A stretch of 23,177 nt of DNA, taken from contig CALVXV010000008.1 in NCBI GenBank assembly GCA_944371685.1, forward strand, positions 1 through 23,177. Reading direction: 5' to 3'. This document shows, in pieces, positions 8,276 to 16,530 of this stretch. The notes under the pieces are model-generated. The model was not told where the DNA came from. It saw only the letters and a list, made by a program, of their open reading frames with translations, and did no database searches. A program made the translations under genes and the position numbers. Positions within the stretch are counted from its first letter, which is position 1. Each line of letters starts with the position of its first letter. Source of the DNA: an uncultured Bacilli bacterium (lineage in GTDB: Bacteria; Bacillota_I; Bacilli_A; RF39; UBA660).

Positions 8276-10825
8276 GTGGAAGAAGCAGTAAAAAGAATAT
8301 ATGACTACTCATTAGAATACATCATGGGTGATAGTTTTAGTAGATATGCTAAAGCCATCATTCAAGATAGAGCCCTTCCAGATGTTAGAGATGGACTAAA
8401 ACCTGTTCAACGAAGAATTTTATATGGAATGTATAAAGATGGTAATACCTATGATAAACCAACAAAAAAATCTGCCAAAGCCGTTGGAAATATTATGGGA
8501 TTTTATCACCCACACGGCGATTCAAGTATTTATGATGCTCTAGTTAGAATGAGTCAGTGGTGGAAAAATAATTTATGTTATGTTGAAATGCAAGGTAATA
8601 ATGGTTCAATGGATGGCGATGGCGCCGCTGCCATGCGTTATACCGAAGCTAGATTAACCAAAGTTGCCGGTGAACTTTTAAAAGATATCAACAAAGATAC
8701 AGTACTTATGAGCTTAAACTATGATGATACCTTATTAGAACCAACCGTCTTACCCGCACGATTTCCAAATCTTTTAGTCAATGGAGCCACCGGTATTTCT
8801 GCCGGATATGCCACCAACATCCCACCACATAACCTAGGTGAAATAATTGATGCAACCATTAAAAGAATTGATAGTCCAAACTGTAGATTAGATACCATTT
8901 TAGAAATAGTTAAAGGCCCAGACTTCCCAACCGGTGGAGTTGCCGAAGGCTTAAAAGGAATCAAAGATGCCTTTGCTACTGGAAAAGGTAAAATAAATGT
9001 CAGGTGTAAATATGAAATAACCGGTCCAAAATCCAAAAGACAAATCATCATTTCTGAAATTCCTTATGAGGTCAATAAAGCCGCTTTAGTAAAAAAAATC
9101 GACGATATTAGAATTGAAAAGAAAATAGACGGTATTGCTGAAGTCAGAGATGAAACTGATAGAAATGGTCTGCAAATAGCCATCGACTTGAAAAAAGATG
9201 CCAACGAAGAATTAATCATCAATTATTTATTAAAAAATACCGACATGATGATTTCTTATAATTATAATATGGTTGCCATTGTAAATAGAAGGCCCATGGT
9301 TTTAGGTATTTTAGAAATTTTAGATGCCTATATTGCTCATCAAAAAGAAGTAATTACTAAAAGAACAGAATTTGATCTAAAAGTAGCTAAAGCTAGAATG
9401 CACATCTTAGAAGGTTTAATTAAAGCCTTATCTATATTAGATGAAGTAATTAAAGTCATTAGATCATCTAAAAATAAAGCAAATGCGATCGAAAACCTCC
9501 AAATAGAATTTGCTTTTACTAAACCTCAAGCCGAAGCTATTGTCAATTTACAACTTTATAAATTAACCAACACCGACGTTACCGAACTAAAAAAGGAAAT
9601 GGAAGAAAAAGCCAAAGAAATAGCTATATGGACAAGTATTTTAGAAAATGAAGAAGCTTTAAAACATGTCATGAAAACTGAACTTAAAATGATCAAAAAA
9701 GAATATGCTACCCCAAGAAAAACCGAAATTAAAGATGAAGTAACTGAAATTAAAATTAGTGCTACATCATTAATTCCAAAAGAAGATTGCATAGTAGTAA
9801 TTACAAGTGAAGGTTATGTCAAACGAGTATCTCTAAGAAGTTACTCAGCTTCTAATAATGATGAAACTGGACTTAAAGATAAAGATTTCAAAATAGCTAT
9901 GTATGAAGCCAACACCATGGATACCTTATTATTATTCACATCACTCGGTAATTTCCTTTACGTTCCAGTTTACGAACTACCTGACTTAAAATGGAAAGAC
10001 ATGGGTAAACATATCAGCAATATCATTAAAATCAGTAGTGATGAAGATATTATAGCTTCCTACTTAACTAAAAACTTTAAAGAAGATGTAAACTTTCTAT
10101 CATTCACTAAAAATGGTATGGTTAAACAAACAAACATCAAAGATTTAAAAGTTCAAAGATATTCTAAACCGGTAAATTTAATGAAATTAAAACCAAAAGA
10201 TAAAGTAATATCAGTAGTAAAAGCTAAAAATGAAATTTTAGTGTCAACTAATAATGGCCTAGCTTTAAGATATTTAACTAATGAAGTCCCTGTCACCGGT
10301 CTAAGAGGTAGTGGTGTCAAAGCCATTAACTTAAAAGATGACTATGCCATTAGTGGACAATCATTTAACGAAGCAGAATATGCCTTATTTATAACAAATC
10401 AAGGAACAGCTAAAAGAGTTAAAGTAGAAGAATTTGATATTAGCTCAAGAGCTCGTAAAGGACTCTTAGCTATTAGAGATGTTAAAACTAACCCTTATAA
10501 AATAATTAAAGCCTTTGTTATAAATCATAAACAAGAAATTGGTATTTTAACAAATGAAATAACCTATCATAAATCATCAGAATTCCCAATTTGTGACCGT
10601 TATCAAACAGGATCTACTATTACTAAAGATAAAATTAAAAATGTTTTCATCAAAACAGAATTAATCTCATCAAAAGATTTAGAAAAAGCATCCGAAAAAA
10701 TAGAAGAAGTTTCTAAAGAAGAACAAAAAACTTCAAAACAAAAAAAAGATAAACAAATATCTTTAGATCAAATTGATAACCAAATATTAACAATCGATGA
10801 TTTTCTAAATGACATAGACCAATAA
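8276..10825 (+). CDS. parC: DNA topoisomerase IV subunit A
   Basis: The DNA breakage-reunion subunit of topoisomerase IV (849 residues, slightly longer than usual). It starts at GTG 8276 behind GGTAGGTGAA. The N-terminal winged-helix part holds LPDVRDGLKPVQRRILYGM (34-52), the quinolone-region motif HPHGDSSIYDALV (78-90) and the catalytic tyrosine in AAAMRYTEAR (Tyr122). The Ser83 and Asp87 equivalents of the usual resistance positions are the common susceptible types. DGNTYDKPTKKSAKAVGN and MQGNNGSMDG are ParC-like, and the C-terminal beta-pinwheel lacks the GyrA box (QRRGGKG), which separates it from GyrA. The last 50 residues are a charged extension rich in lysine and glutamate, probably disordered. 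The operon ends in a terminator at 10826. Confidence 0.94.
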   Translation: MEEAVKRIYDYSLEYIMGDSFSRYAKAIIQDRALPDVRDGLKPVQRRILYGMYKDGNTYDKPTKKSAKAVGNIMGFYHPHGDSSIYDALVRMSQWWKNNLCYVEMQGNNGSMDGDGAAAMRYTEARLTKVAGELLKDINKDTVLMSLNYDDTLLEPTVLPARFPNLLVNGATGISAGYATNIPPHNLGEIIDATIKRIDSPNCRLDTILEIVKGPDFPTGGVAEGLKGIKDAFATGKGKINVRCKYEITGPKSKRQIIISEIPYEVNKAALVKKIDDIRIEKKIDGIAEVRDETDRNGLQIAIDLKKDANEELIINYLLKNTDMMISYNYNMVAIVNRRPMVLGILEILDAYIAHQKEVITKRTEFDLKVAKARMHILEGLIKALSILDEVIKVIRSSKNKANAIENLQIEFAFTKPQAEAIVNLQLYKLTNTDVTELKKEMEEKAKEIAIWTSILENEEALKHVMKTELKMIKKEYATPRKTEIKDEVTEIKISATSLIPKEDCIVVITSEGYVKRVSLRSYSASNNDETGLKDKDFKIAMYEANTMDTLLLFTSLGNFLYVPVYELPDLKWKDMGKHISNIIKISSDEDIIASYLTKNFKEDVNFLSFTKNGMVKQTNIKDLKVQRYSKPVNLMKLKPKDKVISVVKAKNEILVSTNNGLALRYLTNEVPVTGLRGSGVKAINLKDDYAISGQSFNEAEYALFITNQGTAKRVKVEEFDISSRARKGLLAIRDVKTNPYKIIKAFVINHKQEIGILTNEITYHKSSEFPICDRYQTGSTITKDKIKNVFIKTELISSKDLEKASEKIEEVSKEEQKTSKQKKDKQISLDQIDNQILTIDDFLNDIDQ

Positions 10826-10850
10826 ATCGCTTTTAATTAAGCGGTTTTTA
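10826..10850 (+). terminator. Intrinsic terminator of parE-parC
   Basis: CGCTT (10828-10832) pairs with AAGCG (10839-10843), extended by an A-T and a T-G pair, then GTTTTTATTT. Confidence 0.75.
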
Positions 10851-10925
10851 TTTACCAACACTATTTATAATACAACCGAATAATATATCAAGTTTCTTGT
10901 TTTTTATTAACAAATTAATATTTTT

Positions 10926-10956
10926 TTGAATTTTATTTTTTACTAAATAGTATAAT
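10926..10956 (+). promoter_or_regulatory. Probable promoter of the superoxide dismutase gene
   Basis: A perfect TATAAT (10951-10956) preceded by TTGAAT (10926-10931) at a slightly long 19-base spacing. The GGAGGCGAT ribosome binding site follows 6 bases later. Confidence 0.5.
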
Positions 10957-10972
10957 TAATAGGAGGCGATAT

Positions 10973-11563
10973 ATGTATAATGTTATAAACCTGCCATACC
11001 CTTATTATGCTTTAGAACCCATAATTGACGAAAAAACCGTCAATATTCATTATAATAAACACCATAAAAAATATATGGAAAATTTAAACAAACTAACAAA
11101 CTATAAAATGCCAATAGAGGAAATACCAAAAAGAATCGAAGAATTTCCTTTAAAAGATAGAGGAAAAATATTATATAATGCTGGCGGAATATTAAATCAT
11201 AATTTGTATTGGCAAAGTCTAAATCAAAACCCAACCTTACCTAAAGGAAAACTATTAAATAAAATAAATGATACTTATGGTAACTTTAATAACTTCAAAA
11301 ACAGCTTTATAGAAAAGTCAAAAAACTTAGTAGGATCGGGATACACTTTCTTAGTAACTGATAATGATGGTAATATATCGGTAATTAACATGGCTAACCA
11401 AGAAACACCTCTTTCTTATGACCTTATACCACTTTTTACAATTGACCTTTGGGAACATGCTTATTATTTAAAATATCAAAATAATAAAGATGCCTATATC
11501 GAAAATATTTGGAATAAAACAAATTTTGACCATGCCAGTCAAATATATGAATCATTATTTTAA
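10973..11563 (+). CDS. sodA: Superoxide dismutase, Fe/Mn family (Mn-type signature)
   Basis: It converts superoxide to oxygen and hydrogen peroxide in the cytoplasm. The protein has 196 residues, a usual length. The four metal ligands are visible: His26 (NIHYNKHHKKY), His76 (GGILNHNLYW), Asp158 and His162 (DLWEHAYYLKY). Two second-sphere positions that separate the metal types, Gly72 (four residues before His76) and Gln143 in NQETPL, are those of manganese enzymes. A cambialistic enzyme cannot be excluded. The family's usual GGHxNH is GGILNH here. It has a good AGGAGGCGAT site and its own promoter. The gene lies between parC and the spore-coat pair, which says little about its role. It suits an organism that meets oxygen only at times. 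Confidence 0.9.
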   Translation: MYNVINLPYPYYALEPIIDEKTVNIHYNKHHKKYMENLNKLTNYKMPIEEIPKRIEEFPLKDRGKILYNAGGILNHNLYWQSLNQNPTLPKGKLLNKINDTYGNFNNFKNSFIEKSKNLVGSGYTFLVTDNDGNISVINMANQETPLSYDLIPLFTIDLWEHAYYLKYQNNKDAYIENIWNKTNFDHASQIYESLF

Positions 11564-11580
11564 ATAAAAATACATATATT
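11553..11580 (+). promoter_or_regulatory. Possible sigma-E-type sporulation promoter for spoVID
   Basis: CATATATT (11573-11580) resembles the sigma-E -10 element (CATA-A-T). A weaker ATTATT-like -35 lies about 13 bases upstream, inside the end of the SOD gene. Bacillus spoVID is known to be sigma-E controlled. This is a low-certainty match in AT-rich DNA. Confidence 0.25.
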
Positions 11581-11598
11581 TATTTAGGAGGAGATACC

Positions 11599-12267
11599 AT
11601 GAAAAAAATAGTACCATTTAAAAAAGACTTAAATTTTGATAAAAACATCTATGAAATTAGTAGTATATCACTAGAACACACCTTAAAACTAAAAGAAGAA
11701 AATCAAATATCAGGCCAGTTCATCATCAGTGGGACTTATAAACTAACAGAAGCTAGTGTCAATGTTGATCCATTTGAATACAAACTACCATTTGATATCA
11801 GCATCGATAAAAAATATGATACTAAAAACATCGATGTCGACATAAATGATTTTTATTATGAACTTATCAACAATGAAATCTTATCTATTAATATTGAAGT
11901 CGTCATTGACGGCTTAGAAGAAAGGAAGGAAATTACAATGCCAGAGGTAAAAGAAGTAACCACCTTACCAAAAGAAGATTCTAAAGAAATTAAGGAAACT
12001 AGGCAAGAGGTGGAAAACGAAGAAACCCAAACCATAAACCAAACATCAGAAGTAGAAGAAGTGGATAATACTGCAAAATCAATCTTTGAAAACTTAGACG
12101 AAAATGAAAGATACTCTGTCTATAAAGTCCATATCGTAACTGAAAATGATACTGTTGAATCCATCTTACAAAAATATCAAATAAATCAAGAAGAATTAGA
12201 AGCTTATAACGACTTAAACGACATGCAAATAGGTAGTAAATTAATAATCCAAGCGCATGAAGATTAA
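11599..12267 (+). CDS. spoVID: SpoVID-like spore coat assembly protein with C-terminal LysM
   Basis: In Bacillus, SpoVID sits on the forespore surface and drives encasement by the coat. This 222-residue protein is much shorter than the Bacillus version (about 575) but has the same plan. The N-terminal part (about 10-110) is a beta-rich SpoVID-type domain with EISSISLEHTLKL, ISGTYKLTEAS, FDISIDKKYD and NNEILSINIEVVIDGL. The middle (about 115-165) is an acidic linker rich in glutamate. The C-terminal LysM (about 172-220) starts YKVHIVTENDTVESILQKY and ends GSKLIIQA. The next gene is the YsxE-like partner, as in Bacillus, which strongly supports the call. The AGGAGGAGAT site is strong. Lacking the long repetitive middle, the linker may be a minimal form. 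Confidence 0.85.
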   Translation: MKKIVPFKKDLNFDKNIYEISSISLEHTLKLKEENQISGQFIISGTYKLTEASVNVDPFEYKLPFDISIDKKYDTKNIDVDINDFYYELINNEILSINIEVVIDGLEERKEITMPEVKEVTTLPKEDSKEIKETRQEVENEETQTINQTSEVEEVDNTAKSIFENLDENERYSVYKVHIVTENDTVESILQKYQINQEELEAYNDLNDMQIGSKLIIQAHED

Positions 12268-13150
12268 TGAAATTTTAAAAAGTAAAGGCCTTATTGCCCG
12301 AAGCTACCGTAAACAAGGAAAAGTCACCATTATTGAAACTAATGATGGTAAATACATATATAAAGAAGGAAAGATAAATTCGCAAATTTTAAACTATTTA
12401 AAATCGCGCAGTTTTGATTACTTACCCTTCTTTTTAAATAGTGAAAATGACCCTTATCAACTTACAAATTATATAGATAACATGGACATTCCAAATGAGC
12501 AAAAAATATTAGACCTCGTAAGACTAGTTGCCTTATTACACAGTAAAACCACCCATTATAAAGAAATAGATTTAGATTACTATGAAAAAATATATGAAGA
12601 TTTAGATAATAACTTAAACTATTTATATCTATACTATACAGACCTAATAACCATAATTGAAACCAAAGTATACATGAGTCCATCAGAACAGCTCATAGCC
12701 AGAAACATCACCAAAATATATGACCATATTAGCAGTACCAAACAACAGTTAGATCATTGGCACGCCCATATTAAAGAAAAAAGAAAAGAACGTCGCGTCG
12801 TTCTTCACAATAACTTAAAACTAGATCATTTTATAGAATCAAAATCTCCATATTTAATCAGTTGGGATAAAGCCAAAATTGGCAGTCCAGTCTTTGATTT
12901 ATATAAACTATATCAAAACCATTGCCTAGATTTTGACTTTGAAACATTGTTAAATGAATATGAAAATCATTATCCACTAAAAAAAGATGAAAAAGAATTA
13001 CTATTCATATTAATAAATGCTCCAGATTTAATTGATTTTAAACAAACAGAATATCAAAATTGCCTGCACATAAGTAAAATGATAGATAAACTTTATAAAA
13101 CAGAAAACCTAATTTCACCAAAAGAGCCTAAAGATCGCGCAAAACAATAA
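12257..13150 (+). CDS. ysxE: YsxE/CotS-family spore coat protein, kinase-like fold, probably inactive
   Basis: A 297-residue member of the CotS/YsxE family, which shares the aminoglycoside-phosphotransferase/protein-kinase fold. Its ATG lies 11 bases inside the spoVID end and has no good ribosome binding site, so translation is probably coupled to spoVID. The catalytic loop, HGDxxxxN in active kinases, reads HNNLKLDH at about 184-191, so the catalytic Asp and metal-binding Asn are replaced. The following strand is LISWDKAKIGSPVFDLYKL, where active relatives have Asp-Trp/Phe at the metal site. This suggests a pseudokinase scaffold of the spore coat, as I recall for Bacillus YsxE. The C-terminus is basic (PKEPKDRAKQ). 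A minus-strand gene overlaps its last 36 bases. Confidence 0.78.
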   Translation: MKINEILKSKGLIARSYRKQGKVTIIETNDGKYIYKEGKINSQILNYLKSRSFDYLPFFLNSENDPYQLTNYIDNMDIPNEQKILDLVRLVALLHSKTTHYKEIDLDYYEKIYEDLDNNLNYLYLYYTDLITIIETKVYMSPSEQLIARNITKIYDHISSTKQQLDHWHAHIKEKRKERRVVLHNNLKLDHFIESKSPYLISWDKAKIGSPVFDLYKLYQNHCLDFDFETLLNEYENHYPLKKDEKELLFILINAPDLIDFKQTEYQNCLHISKMIDKLYKTENLISPKEPKDRAKQ

Positions 13151-13288
13151 TATCATAAACACAAAAATCAAAAACACATTAAACCTAGATACAATAAAAA
13201 TAGTAATCAGTATCTGATAAAAAAGAATAATCATACTAATCAAACATATAACTGTCCATTTACCACGCCCACACCAAAAATTCCGCAT
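13115..13288 (-). CDS. Small two-helix membrane protein on the minus strand
   Basis: A 57-residue frame starting at ATG 13288-13286 (minus strand) and ending TGA at 13117-13115. It is preceded by TATAGGTGATATTATG, i.e. the same GGTGAT ribosome binding site and spacing used by genes on the other strand. The protein begins MRNFWCGRGKW and then has two hydrophobic stretches (about 12-33 and 36-53) separated by SRFN. It has a basic, aromatic N-terminus and ends RLFW. I do not recognise a family. It faces ysxE and overlaps its 3' end by 36 bases. It is the only supported minus-strand gene in the window. The ribosome binding site and uniform hydrophobicity favour a real gene, but AT-rich DNA yields hydrophobic frames by chance. 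Confidence 0.55.
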   Translation of the reverse strand: MRNFWCGRGKWTVICLISMIILFYQILITIFIVSRFNVFLIFVFMILLFCAIFRLFW

Positions 13289-13349
13289 AATATCACCTAT
13301 AATAACTTATTAATCATTAAAAAGGTTAATCATATTATAAGCCCACCTC

Positions 13350-13378
13350 TTGTATAAAAAAAATAATTAATGTATAAT
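13350..13378 (+). promoter_or_regulatory. Sigma-A-type promoter of the small pilin-like gene
   Basis: TTGTAT (13350-13355), 17-base spacer, TATAAT (13373-13378). The AGGGGATGAG ribosome binding site begins at 13391. Confidence 0.7.
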
Positions 13379-13403
13379 TTAATTAAGAATAGGGGATGAG
13401 CAA

Positions 13404-13913
13404 ATGAAACAAAATGGCTTTATAACCTCCGCGCTTTTATATGGTATATTATCTTTGTTTTTAATATTAATCTTAGGTACCATATCAATACTAGCTAACC
13501 GAAAACTAGCCAACGATAAAATAAAGGAAAGCGTTTTAAACGATGTTCAAAAAATAGAAACAAATCCTAGCTGTTTTCAAACAGATATCAGTGAACTAGA
13601 TAGCAATAACCTCCAAATAACTGGTTATGATTCTACATGTGAAAAAACTATATATATACCAAGAACCATCTATGGAAAAACAGTAGATTCAATTGGTCCA
13701 AAGGCTTTTGCCGATAAAAAAATAATTAACATCACTATACAAGACAACATTAAACAAATATATGTCAATGCCTTTACAAACAATGATGACATAGTCTTTT
13801 ATATGATAACCACCAGCGATAATGTCAAAGGTGTTGGTAGTGATGAAGAAATAGCCAATGCCACAGGAACCACTTGGGGTGCCCAAAATGCCACTATTCA
13901 TTGGGATGATTAA
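13404..13913 (+). CDS. Small exported protein: pilin-like N-terminus and BspA-type leucine-rich repeat
   Basis: A 169-residue protein. The start QNG-FITSALLYGILSLFL has the Gly-Phe junction of prepilins and a hydrophobic helix (about 6-30) followed by a basic stretch, but lacks the usual glutamate at +5, so processing by a prepilin peptidase is uncertain. Cys57 and Cys79 could form a disulfide. Residues 83-126 (TIYIPRTIYGKTVDSIGPKAF ... IKQIYVNAF) resemble one or two BspA-type leucine-rich repeats (LRR_5), a surface-binding repeat. The C-terminus (GTTWGAQNATIHWDD) is typical of the end of such repeat arrays. It has its own promoter and terminator, so it is a single-gene unit. Surface exposure is likely; the partner is unknown. 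It is unrelated in its outer part to the three large surface proteins. Confidence 0.75.
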   Translation: MKQNGFITSALLYGILSLFLILILGTISILANRKLANDKIKESVLNDVQKIETNPSCFQTDISELDSNNLQITGYDSTCEKTIYIPRTIYGKTVDSIGPKAFADKKIINITIQDNIKQIYVNAFTNNDDIVFYMITTSDNVKGVGSDEEIANATGTTWGAQNATIHWDD

Positions 13914-13924
13914 ATCCCTTTTTT
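13903..13924 (+). terminator. Intrinsic terminator overlapping the end of the pilin-like gene
   Basis: GGGAT (13903-13907) pairs with ATCCC (13914-13918), then six T. The stem includes the last two codons, and the stop codon lies in the loop. The -35 box of the obg promoter begins at 13926, two bases after the T tract. Confidence 0.75.
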
Positions 13925-13925
13925 C

Positions 13926-13954
13926 TTGTGATAAAAAGATAAATATTGTATAAT
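13926..13954 (+). promoter_or_regulatory. Promoter of obg
   Basis: TTGTGA (13926-13931), 17-base spacer, TATAAT (13949-13954). The expected transcript start near 13961 leaves room for only a short leader before the GAGTGAT ribosome binding site. Confidence 0.7.
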
Positions 13955-13977
13955 AAACTTAAGAAATGAGTGATTTT

Positions 13978-15246
13978 ATGTTTATAGATGAAGCTGTAGT
14001 TGAACTTATTGCTGGTAGCGGTGGTAATGGATGTCTAGCTTTTAGAAGAGAAAAATATGTTGCTATGGGTGGTCCATTTGGTGGTAATGGTGGTAAAGGT
14101 TCAGATATTATTTTTAAAGTAGACAAAGGTCTAAATACCCTAGTAGATTTTAAGTATAAAAAAATCATCAAAGGTCATAAAGGTGAAAATGGTTTGGGTA
14201 AAGGAATGCATGGCAAAAATGCAGAAAATATTATCATTCCTGTCCCACCAGGAACTGTTATTACAGATTATGATACTAATTTAGTCATTGCCGATTTAAC
14301 TAAAGATAATGAAGAAGTAGTCATTGCCAAAGGTGGTCGGGGTGGTCGTGGTAATATGGCCTTCGCCACCCAGTCTAATCCCGCACCACATTATGCTGAA
14401 AATGGCGAGCCGGGTGAAAAATTAAAAGTTAAAATTGAATTAAAATTAATGGCTGATGTTGGCTTAGTTGGCATGCCAAGTGTTGGTAAATCAACTTTTA
14501 TCTCTAAAATATCAGCTTCTAAACCAAAAATAGCTGATTATCCATTCACAACCTTAAAACCTAATTTAGGCGTTGTTAAAACCTCTGATAATCGTAGTTT
14601 TGTCGTTGCTGATCTCCCTGGGCTTATTGAAGGCGCTTCTTTAGGTCATGGTCTAGGTGATAAATTCTTAAAGCATATCGAAAGAACTAGAGTAATAGCT
14701 CACATCATTGATATGAGTGCCTATACAAATGACCCTTATCAAGATTATATAACTATCAATAAAGAACTAGAAAACTTTGATAAATCATTAATGGAAAAAC
14801 CGCAAATAATAATTGCTAATAAAATGGATATGCCTTCCGCTAAAGAAAACTTAAAAAAATTCAAACAAAAAGTAAATCAAGAAATTTATGAAATGTCTGC
14901 AATAAAAGGCGAGGGCATAGATAAAATAATTTTAAAACTAGCTGATATGTTAGATTCAATCCCAAAAGAAAACCTATATAAAAATGAAAAATTTGAAAGT
15001 CATGTTATATATAAATTTAAAGAAGAAAAGCCATATAAAATAACCAAAGAAAATGACACTTGGGTTATCAGTGGTAAAGAAGTTGAAAAACTAATTATTA
15101 TGAGTAGATTAGATACCGACGAAGCTATTATGCGTTTTTCAAATAAATTAAGAAAAATGGGCATTGATGATGAACTGAAAGAGTTAGGCGCTAAAGATGG
15201 TGATCCTATTAGAATAATGGATTACGAATTTGAATTTAAAGAATAA
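13978..15246 (+). CDS. obg: GTPase Obg/CgtA
   Basis: An essential GTPase of ribosome assembly and stress/sporulation control. I start it at ATG 13978 (422 residues) rather than ATG 13966, because this gives the family N-terminus MFIDEAVVELIAGSGGNG, and GAGTGAT (13968-13974) is then a properly spaced ribosome binding site. The earlier ATG would be nearly leaderless. The glycine-rich Obg fold (1-155) has GGNGGKGSD and GGRGGRGN. The G domain has GMPSVGKS (165-172), the switch I threonines in DYPFTTLKPNLG, DLPG (212-215), NKMD and the SA-like motif MSAIKGEG. The C-terminal OCT domain (about 345-422) ends IRIMDYEFEFKE. The rubredoxin gene follows after 17 bases, with no terminator between, so read-through is likely. 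Confidence 0.95.
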   Translation: MFIDEAVVELIAGSGGNGCLAFRREKYVAMGGPFGGNGGKGSDIIFKVDKGLNTLVDFKYKKIIKGHKGENGLGKGMHGKNAENIIIPVPPGTVITDYDTNLVIADLTKDNEEVVIAKGGRGGRGNMAFATQSNPAPHYAENGEPGEKLKVKIELKLMADVGLVGMPSVGKSTFISKISASKPKIADYPFTTLKPNLGVVKTSDNRSFVVADLPGLIEGASLGHGLGDKFLKHIERTRVIAHIIDMSAYTNDPYQDYITINKELENFDKSLMEKPQIIIANKMDMPSAKENLKKFKQKVNQEIYEMSAIKGEGIDKIILKLADMLDSIPKENLYKNEKFESHVIYKFKEEKPYKITKENDTWVISGKEVEKLIIMSRLDTDEAIMRFSNKLRKMGIDDELKELGAKDGDPIRIMDYEFEFKE

Positions 15247-15263
15247 AAGTAGGAGGAAGTAAA

Positions 15264-15884
15264 ATGAAAAAATATCAGTGTACAATATGTGGATACATCT
15301 ATGACGATGCCAAAGAAGATGTAAAATTTGAAGACTTGCCAGATGACTGGACTTGTCCAATCTGTGGTGCCCCCAAAGCTGTTTTCAAAGAATTAAAAGA
15401 AGATGCAAAACCAGAAATAAAAGACGAAGTAGAAACAGAAGAATTAACCGAATTATCAAACGAAGAAATTTCATATATTTGTTCAAACTTAGCTAAAGCC
15501 TGTGAAAAGCAGTATCTAGAAGAAGAACAGAATCTTTTCCAAGAATTAGCACTCCATTATCAAAATAAAGAAACTAATAAATTAGGTTCTTTACAAGATG
15601 TTCAAAATAAAATTAATGAAGACACCGAACAATTTAAAGAAGCTATGAATCAAGCTGATAAATACCAAGATAGAGGAGCCAAAAGAGTTATAAATTGGGC
15701 TTCAAAAGCTACAAACATGATGAATGTCATAATAACCAACTACCAAGAAAAAGGAATCGATTATATTAAAAACACTAAAATATGGGTATGTGATATCTGC
15801 GGATTCATCTATATTGGTGATATTCCTCCAAAAACCTGCCCAATCTGTAAAGTACCAAGTTTAAAAATATTGGAGGTGAAATAG
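15264..15884 (+). CDS. Rubredoxin - helical (rubrerythrin-like) - rubredoxin fusion
   Basis: A 206-residue cytoplasmic iron protein. The N-terminal rubredoxin (about 1-45) has CTICGYIYD and CPICGAP, which hold one iron with four cysteines. The C-terminal rubredoxin-like knuckle pair (about 170-202) has CDICGFIYIGD and CPICK. Between them (about 60-165) lies a helical region at the place of a rubrerythrin four-helix bundle. However, the ExxH di-iron motifs of rubrerythrin are not visible, and the region has only one histidine (ELALHYQ). It may have lost peroxidase function or bind metal differently. Rubrerythrins reduce peroxide in anaerobes using electrons from ferredoxin-type donors. The ferredoxin gene begins one base after the stop, so the two products probably work together. 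The AGGAGG site is strong. Confidence 0.8.
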   Translation: MKKYQCTICGYIYDDAKEDVKFEDLPDDWTCPICGAPKAVFKELKEDAKPEIKDEVETEELTELSNEEISYICSNLAKACEKQYLEEEQNLFQELALHYQNKETNKLGSLQDVQNKINEDTEQFKEAMNQADKYQDRGAKRVINWASKATNMMNVIITNYQEKGIDYIKNTKIWVCDICGFIYIGDIPPKTCPICKVPSLKILEVK

Positions 15885-15885
15885 T

Positions 15886-16374
15886 ATGGCTAAATTTCAT
15901 GCATATAGGAATTTAAAAATATGTTCAAAAGATTGTCTATGTCTATTTGTCTGTCCAACTGGCGCAGCCGATAATGAAACAGGTCAAATTGACTTTGAAA
16001 AATGCATCGGTTGTGGTGCCTGTGCCAATGCTTGCCCAGCTAGAGCCATCACTATGCTTCCAAATAAATACCCAAAACAACAACCAAAACAGCAACCAGT
16101 AGTAAATCAAATGTTTAAAATTGTCAATAATAAAATTGATGAAATTAAAATACTAAAACATCTTTTAAAAGAAAATAAAGAAGATGAAAAATTATTAAAA
16201 GCTTTAATTCATTCTAATAAGGTCATGATAGAAGATATTTTAAGAGAAGCTGGATACATGCTCCCGCAAAGCAAAAATACCAATGATTTACTCAATGATA
16301 TTAAAGAAAATGGCGATAGTACATCTAAAGATATTGCCAGTAAATTACTAGATATAATCGAAGTTAATGAATAA
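15886..16374 (+). CDS. Ferredoxin-type 2[4Fe-4S] protein with long helical extension
   Basis: A 162-residue protein starting one base after the previous stop, with GGAGGTGAAATAGT as ribosome binding site inside the upstream gene. Residues 1-57 are ferredoxin-like with eight cysteines. The second set is canonical (C40IGCGACANACP, Cys 40, 43, 46, 50). The first is spaced unusually: Cys 13, 17, 19 and 23 followed by Pro, instead of CxxCxxCxxxCP. Residues 62-75 are a PKQQP-rich hinge, and 76-162 are a charged helical domain with no match that I recognise. It probably passes electrons to or from the rubredoxin/rubrerythrin-like protein, given the tight coupling. The extension may be the docking part. 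It could bind one normal and one altered cluster. Confidence 0.8.
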   Translation: MAKFHAYRNLKICSKDCLCLFVCPTGAADNETGQIDFEKCIGCGACANACPARAITMLPNKYPKQQPKQQPVVNQMFKIVNNKIDEIKILKHLLKENKEDEKLLKALIHSNKVMIEDILREAGYMLPQSKNTNDLLNDIKENGDSTSKDIASKLLDIIEVNE

Positions 16375-16443
16375 CAAAAATCTGAAGATTAAAGGGTTTC
16401 TTTTTGATTTTTCTTCGTTAATTAAAACAGCATAAACATCTCC

Positions 16444-16472
16444 TTGCATTACTTATATAAATAGTTTATAAT
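16444..16472 (+). promoter_or_regulatory. Promoter of the 945-residue surface protein
   Basis: TTGCAT (16444-16449), 17-base spacer, TATAAT (16467-16472). A second box pair, TAGACA (16488-16493) and TATAAT (16510-16515) at 16 bases, lies between it and the AGGTGAG ribosome binding site (16521-16527). Either or both may be used. Confidence 0.6.
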
Positions 16473-16530
16473 TACAATAGGAAATAATAGACAATAAATA
16501 ACAGTATTATATAATAGAAAAGGTGAGTCT

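Noticed and set aside
13966..13977. ATG 13966 as the obg start
   Set aside because: It lies only about 5 bases after the expected transcript start, and family members begin at the MFxD equivalent, ATG 13978.
16376..16413. Terminator after the ferredoxin gene
   Set aside because: AAAAATC/GATTTTT can pair, but the loop is 23 bases and the T tract is poor; too weak to list.
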